Shown: positions 58,220 to 64,000 of the stretch, piece by piece
How positions within the stretch are numbered: position 1 is the first letter of the stretch
Layout: each line of letters opens with the position of its first letter
Source of the DNA: Clonostachys chloroleuca
Lineage: Eukaryota; Ascomycota; Sordariomycetes; Hypocreales; Bionectriaceae
Assembly: GCA_037952775.1 (NCBI GenBank)
Contig: JBANAY010000004.1
Coordinates: 1,178,001 to 1,242,000, forward strand
Reading direction: 5' to 3'
DNA length: 64,000 nucleotides
Notes under the pieces: model-generated
What the model saw: the letters and a program-made list of their open reading frames with translations, nothing else
Database searches by the model: none
What the model was told of the DNA's origin: nothing
Translations under genes and position numbers: made by a program

Positions 58220-60217
58220 TTACTGTGCGAGTGGCGCACCAGCCTCAGGTGAAAGGCTGGCGGGGTCAATGGTATCGAAAGACACCAATTGGTCCATGTC
58301 GAGCTCAGCTTGCTGAGGCTGTCCGTAACCTGGAGACTGCGAATGCATAGGAAGGTTAATGGTGTGCTTCGAGTACATCTCGTTGAGGCTTCCACCGTCA
58401 TCGGAAACCGCACAGGATCCATCATTGCCACCATACATGTCAGCGGAACCTGGGCGACCCATCATGGCCATGGGCGGCGACTGCTCGACTATTGATGGCT
58501 CGGAGGGGCTGTGGTATGGCATCTGAGGAGGAGGGATGGGACCAGCATTTTCAGAACCAGGCATAGGCGAGAGGAAACCTTGGTTATAAGGAGCGCTATA
58601 TCCAGGGGCGGGGATCGGGCCAGTCTCGTGTGCCTGGGGGAAGAAACCAGGGCTTGGAGGGAATTCCGAAGCCGAGGTGGTGGCAGACATGGGGTACTGG
58701 CGCATATCGAGTCCGAATCCAGCCTGCGTATCGATACGCAAGTTGGCATTGACCTGGGGGGGCTGCTGAGGCACAGGGGCGTAAAGGTGAGGGTTGTGCT
58801 GGGGAGGGCCCATGTCACCCGGAGGTTGAATGTAGAACGAGGGCATCGGTTGGTTCTGGAACATGGCGAAGTCAACAGGACCAGGGACGGATCGACTGCG
58901 TTGGCGCTTGTGGCCGTGAGGAGGTCGCATCGCCGAGTGCATCTGGTTCATTCCCCAAGGCTCCTGGAGCATGCCAGCGTGAGGTTGAGGAGCGAAGTTT
59001 GGCTGGGATGAGGGACGCGCTGTAGGCGAGACGGGAGCAGACATTGAGAGCGCGTGGGGATCCTGGAATGGGTGGTGGACAGCATGCATGTTGTGCGGGT
59101 TGTGCGGGTTATGACGGTTCATGAAAGACTCGAGAGAGACCAACTTAGCCAACTGCCCAGTCAGGACCTTGGGGTTTCCTCCAAGATGGTGAACCAAACA
59201 ATGTGTTGCCTGTTGGTCCTGCGTGAAGTCACCAACGGGAGAGAAGCCGGTTGCGTTCGAGTGATCCATCAAAAAGTGAGGAGGGCGGGTAAGCTCAATA
59301 ACGATGCCTCCAAGTTTGTTTGGATCCCCCTCGTTGTTCTCGAGGAAGATGTTTTTGACATAAGAGAACGGGTATTCGATCTTGTAGCCCGCCTGGTCAT
59401 TGTTGATATAGTAAGTGATGGTTCCCTTATCAGGCGAGTAGAAGACGACCAGATCCATTGCATTTTGTCCGACACGCGTCCACTCGCCGATGCTCAGAGA
59501 TCGGCAGGTCAAATGATTAATCACTGCAACACGTTAGCCTACGGGCTCGAACACGGTTGAGACTTTCACTCTGCTCGAAGTGGTACTTACAAACTTTAGA
59601 GTTGGGATCTCCCAAGAGCACACCGCCGTGCCCGAAGGGGGACAGGCCAGTGCGACCAAAGTAGTTACCACCCAACCCTTTTCCAGATTCCATAGCCTGC
59701 ATGGCAAGATAGGCACGCATCGACTCGGGAATAGAGTCAATGTCTTCGCCAGTCTCAAGGCTCTTCTTAGCGAGGTTCTTAATCTTCGCGCGCCTAAAAG
59801 AAGTGGGTTTGTAAGTGAGATGTCCCGATTGCAATTCATTAGTTGGCTAGATGGAGATATGTACCTGTTCTGGAACCAGATTTGTACAGAACGTTCCGTC
59901 ATGTTAATCTCTTCCGCTATCCTCTCCCTAACAAGGGCAGTAGGTGTGGGATTCTTATTAAATTCGAGCTCCAAAGTTGCCAATTGGTCTTGGGTGGCAC
60001 GCTGGCGCTTCTGGTTCTTCTGTTGTTGTGTCAAGGTGCTCTTTCGGGGGGGTCGTCGAGAGGCGGAGGAATGGCCAGGAACAGATGATCCAGGAGAGGG
60101 AGACTGCTTCATAGCAGATCCAGGAGTCGCTGAGTTGGGGTCGGACATGGAGCCAGGAGTTCCAACGACATGTTCGGTGTGGGTGAGAGCCCCCGCTTGC
60201 TCCATTTCTGTGGCCAT
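58220..60217 (-). CDS. Homeobox transcription factor (Htf1/Hox-like, filamentous fungal type)
   Basis: Three exons, 60217-59865, 59793-59591 and 59523-58220 (introns 71 and 67 nt); 619 aa. The ATG at 60217 starts [18 protein letters not shown]. The homeodomain (residues about 60-125) has helix 3 [20 protein letters not shown], created across the first splice junction, with the usual Trp, Phe, Asn and Arg of the DNA-recognition helix. After it comes a second conserved block of about 120 residues ([20 protein letters not shown], then [20 protein letters not shown] and [13 protein letters not shown]). The C-terminal half is Pro/Gln/Met-rich and disordered and is probably an activation region. 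Relatives such as Htf1/MoHox2 in plant-pathogenic moulds control conidiation. Which of the fungal homeobox paralogues this is cannot be settled by eye. Confidence 0.88.
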
Positions 60218-63200
60218 GACTGGCAAGAACTGGACTCGTTCGTTTATGTAGGTACTATGCAGTTGAGCCAATCGAGGTTCGTTGTAGGCGCGCGTCTATG
60301 GTAAGACGCTTTGTCGTCACGAGCAGAGAGAAGTCTGCTGTTGGTTATCCAAATGTTGTTGTGGCGGCGTTGTGATAATTATTCAGCCGATTCGCGTCCA
60401 GGAGTGAGGGGGATGCGGGCGTGACGGGTAATCAATCGAGGTCGATATCGGAGGCAAGAAGCAAAAGTTAAGAAGAAAAGAAATGTTATATGTGCTGACT
60501 AGCGAAGGAGTGTCGGGATCGTCTCGAACAAGGATCGAGAACGAAGATCAATCGTGGCCGTGGCTCGTTGAATAAGGGATCGAACGGTCTGGGCCGAATG
60601 AATGTAATGGGCCTGGATAAGGAGTGGCAGCGCCAAAGTGGCAGCAAATGAAGGTGATGTTCAAGAGAGTGACTTAAAGGAAAGAAGAGAATAAAGAGAC
60701 GTGGGGGAAAAGAAAGGGAAAGAGGCGGTCACAACAATAGTTGGCGATGAGAGAGAGGATGGAGAAGAGAAAACGGGGGGCGCTCAAGGTGGGAGGTGCG
60801 CGATAGGATAGGAATTGGGGCACACACACTCACACACAGGTTTAGACAGGGGAGGGCAGGGCAGGCCGCATCGCTGCCAGGCCTTTACAGAACGGTCGAA
60901 TCCGCGGGTCGGGTGGTGTGTCAGGACTCAGGTACGACCTGGCTCTCAGTGGCCGACAGGCAGTGGTCCAGACCCACCATACCAGCAAGTGGAGGGTGTG
61001 GGTAGAAAAGGGACCGATGAGTGCATCCAGCCGTGAAGCCCTCCGCCAAGGGACCTCCCTTCCCCCAGAAGCATGGACAGAGCCACTGGGAGCAGGATAA
61101 CGCCCTAACGCCCGCCAACCGCTGGCGCCAGTCAAGCACGCGGGTCTCCATCGCTGCAGTCTTTTCGCACTGGGTATCCACCCTCTGGCAGCAACCCACC
61201 TTCTGCGGCCAGAAAGAGCAACCCAACCTGCCCACCCAACAGACAGAGCACAGCAGGCACGGAGTACCTTCGCTACTACCTCAGCTACATTAGTGCCTCG
61301 CGTCTCTCCCTCTCGACCTGAACCCATTTACTGCAAGAGGCCAGCACCCATCCTCCCGATGAGACTTATCTACAGCCACCCGCCATCTTCCTAAATCCGC
61401 CATATCACACACGCGGCGAATGGCTGCCGGCGAGGAGGGTAAGCAAGAGAGCAGAACGCACAGAAAGCAAAAGGGGAAAAAAAGACCCTCCCGCACATTG
61501 GTCACAGGCCGACATCCACACTGTGGTTAACCGCCCCCACTGGTGACCTCTGCCTCAGCACCGATCACTACCCACCTGGGCGTCATTGATGCCCACAAGG
61601 CCGGAAGCCCCCTCCCATTGCCTTGACACTGACCTCACTCACCCATCGGCTGTGCCAAGCCAAAACGCTCTGCTTGAAGCTTCTCCCCCTTGTGATAGTC
61701 TGACAACTTCTGCCTCAGGATTCGAATATGCACAGTAAACCAAGCTTGATTAGGAAAAGGGGTCCCTTCTATGCTTAGGTAGAGTTCTATCTATCACCGC
61801 TGGTCGCGACGAACTGATTCCGATGCGAACCAGACCTCAAGCAAACCCATGGCGGCCTTGCCTGGCTGAATCGTTCTAGAAACCTATGCCATTGACTCCC
61901 GTCCTCCCATCTCAACTCTGTGTATCTCATCCCATCCCCTTGCTTTTTCGCAAGGCAGCTGTACACCAGTCAGGTGCTAACGGATCATTCGGACAGACCG
62001 GGATGCTCACGTTTCCATCCATCCATCCATCCCTGAATAGCAAACGGAGTGAAGGTCTTGAAGGGTTCAGGGGCTCAGACCACCCACGGACCCGCTGAAC
62101 CAGGTACGTACCGCATGTGTTCAGCCGCTAAGACTGCAAGGCACCGAATAGTGGTGATGCTCCTGACACAAGTGAGCCAGTGTGGGAAGCGCACTGTATT
62201 CCTAGTTTGGGCAAGGGTGCTCCGTAAGTCGGCAGGTGGTTATGGCGAGGAAGAAAAAAACAGAGACAACCTCTTCCCATAGACTGAGCTGGACAGGGGT
62301 AGCGACCGGTACCTGCACAGTACAACGCCAGACGGGACGGTACATGTGGCCAGTCAAGCCCAGTTCGAGTCCAGAGAGAACATCCATTTGTTCGGGCTCT
62401 CCCCGTGGTTTGACTGGGCCTCTCCTGACGCCGCTGACATCGGCATGGCTCCTACGCCAGAACATTGGGCTGCTCCCAGCCAATGACATCCACTGTCTCG
62501 GCGAGCACTCGCTCAAAAGCCGGCCCCTCCTGATTCTCCCAAGGCTGATTCCAGACGCGGCACACGCGCCTCAGTGCAGGTCAAATGGCTGGCACCATGC
62601 CACCTGATCAACTCGCCACCAGTGATTCGTCTGATTGTTTGTTTTACCCATTCTCCCATCCCCTCTCTTCACGCCTACCTTGCGATTGATAGGCAGTCCA
62701 TCACTGTTGATCCCAGGGAGCAGAATGCCACCAGTGTGGCAGGATCGCCTCTAACTCGCGCAGGAACGGAGCGCACATGTCTGGCTATCCGAAGCGAGCA
62801 GCCAGCGGGCGGAGCCCTCCTCTTTGCGCAATGGTGGTGGCCTTGGTTTCTCACTCCAACTACGAATCGGCCAAACGCCCACGCATCGTGGTGCTGCCTC
62901 TGACAGGCTCCAGTACCCAGACAGGAAGAAGGGCCTCCAGCCAGCTTGCTTCAAGAGCTTCGGCGCTAAATTGAGCTGAGCAGAAGCCAGCACAGTGCAC
63001 AGGAAGTCATGCATTGCCTTGGGCGGTACGTACCCCGTTCTCACGCTTGTCCCTGTTTTAGTTCTACTCCAGATTCCATGAATAGACGGGACTTTGCAGA
63101 GCACGGACGAGGCGTCGCAAGTCCCCTCCACAGCACGTTGACTTTGACGTACCTTGAGCCAAGAGGACGCATACATACATGATAAGATCCTGCGGCCATC

Positions 63201-64000
63201 CCCAGAAGGGAGGTACCAGCATCATCTTGCGTGGTACCTTCAGACAGGCAGGCGGTACTTCTCGATGCTGCATCAGTGTGGTAATACCACCTACGCACCT
63301 CCATGTGACTCGGTGCGAGATCAGTGCTAAAGGCGGTATGTTTGACCCGTCTGCAGGATACAAGCATCTGTGCGTGAAAGTCTCCCCCTTCATCTTCCGA
63401 GGCAGATCAACGTGACTTGATTTCGGTGAGAGAAGACAACACAAGAACCCTCTTTTGAGAATACCAAGATCCATGTCAAATCAAGATACCCTACTAGTAA
63501 TGCCGAGCGAGCTACCCCGATGGGTCGCTCTTCGATTCAACTTTGAGACAACCAATCAAGTACTGTGTTCATCCCAGCCCGCCCAAGCGCGTAGTTCGCC
63601 ACAGCAAGCAGCACAAACAAGACATCGACAAGCAAATCCTCAACGTCAGCTGGCCGATCATCGAACAAAAGGGGATATGACTCGCGAGGCTCCAATGGAT
63701 AGATGGGGGTGAATGGACGGATGGATGAAAAACTACCCTAGCCTGGGCCTGCCTCTTGGACTAACGACACCATCACGGAGACCTGAGCCAGACTTGCCCT
63801 GACTAAACCTTTTCCACGCACCAGAACTGTTGTGCACATCGCTTCCCGTGCCTCCTCCGGCTAGCTGGCTCAAGGCCGCTGACCACGGCCCACAGCTCAA
63901 GCGCCCGTCCCCGACTGGAGGCTACGACATACGAGCACTAGCCAGCCCCTGAACCCGGATCCTGTGCCTTGCAGGTTCGCGAGATCCATGCAGCCTTGGC
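60218..64000. promoter_or_regulatory. Very long upstream region of the homeobox gene, no gene seen
   Basis: 3.78 kb to the window edge. No reading frame with family features; frames on the minus strand at 60842-61327 and 62751-63176 overlap unrelated frames on the other strand. Purine-rich leader-like sequence (60420-60800) adjoins the start. Low-complexity spots: CA-rich at about 60821-60840 and (CCAT)4 at about 62013-62030. It probably includes regulatory DNA and perhaps a long spliced leader, and the end of an unrelated gene could begin beyond the edge. Confidence 0.5.
62013..62030 (+). repeat. (CCAT)n microsatellite, about four units
   Basis: CCATCCATCCATCCATCC read directly. Short and without evident function. 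Confidence 0.85.

Noticed and set aside
1..64000. tRNA, rRNA and CRISPR
   Set aside because: I looked for GGTTCGANTCC-type B boxes and their complement by eye and found only partial matches without a cloverleaf. No rRNA or spaced direct repeats seen. A tRNAscan run would be decisive.

Overview
The window looks like nuclear DNA of a filamentous ascomycete (Pezizomycotina). Genes are intron-poor, with short introns (about 52-97 nt, GTRNGT donors and CTRAC/CTGAC-type branch points), long intergenic spacers, and protein families typical of moulds. An undivided CAND1 gene argues against Aspergillus, where this protein is split between two genes. Together with the general look of the proteins I favour a Sordariomycete, possibly Hypocreales, but this is an impression and not a placement. 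No prokaryotic, organellar or viral block was seen.

Left part (1-25 kb), conserved core genes: the N-terminus of the CAAX protease STE24 running off the left edge; a taxilin coiled-coil gene; the mitochondrial presequence protease CYM1/PreP; ornithine decarboxylase with a long spliced, ATG-free 5' leader; a secreted GH51 arabinofuranosidase; and a divergent pair coding for both halves of the NEF4 global-genome repair complex, RAD16 and RAD7. A secreted class-3 lipase follows.

Middle (about 25-29.8 kb), an AT-richer accessory island: two unrecognised and apparently damaged protein-coding stretches, an 11-bp five-copy tandem repeat, a 74-bp tandem repeat and a small MITE-like element with inverted ends. 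The island ends at an easily missed two-exon gene for mitochondrial ribosomal protein bL34.

Right part (30-64 kb): a GrpB/UPF0157 gene, a Pdr16-type Sec14 lipid-transfer protein, a BCS1-like AAA ATPase, TRAPP subunit Trs31, a small conserved-looking gene, an SLC6 symporter, CAND1, a Dnf3-type P4 flippase and a homeobox transcription factor with about 3.8 kb of gene-free DNA upstream.

Six of the right-hand genes carry a single frame break, each at or beside a G/C homopolymer run. Five lack one base; the sixth has one extra base or lacks two. I read this as a recurrent homopolymer error in the assembly rather than six pseudogenes, and I give coordinates for each so it can be tested. Functionally this is a housekeeping neighbourhood (DNA repair, mitochondrial proteostasis, lipid and vesicle traffic, ubiquitin ligase control), with two secreted hydrolases and one degenerate accessory island. 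The most biologically interesting structure is the head-to-head RAD16-RAD7 locus.
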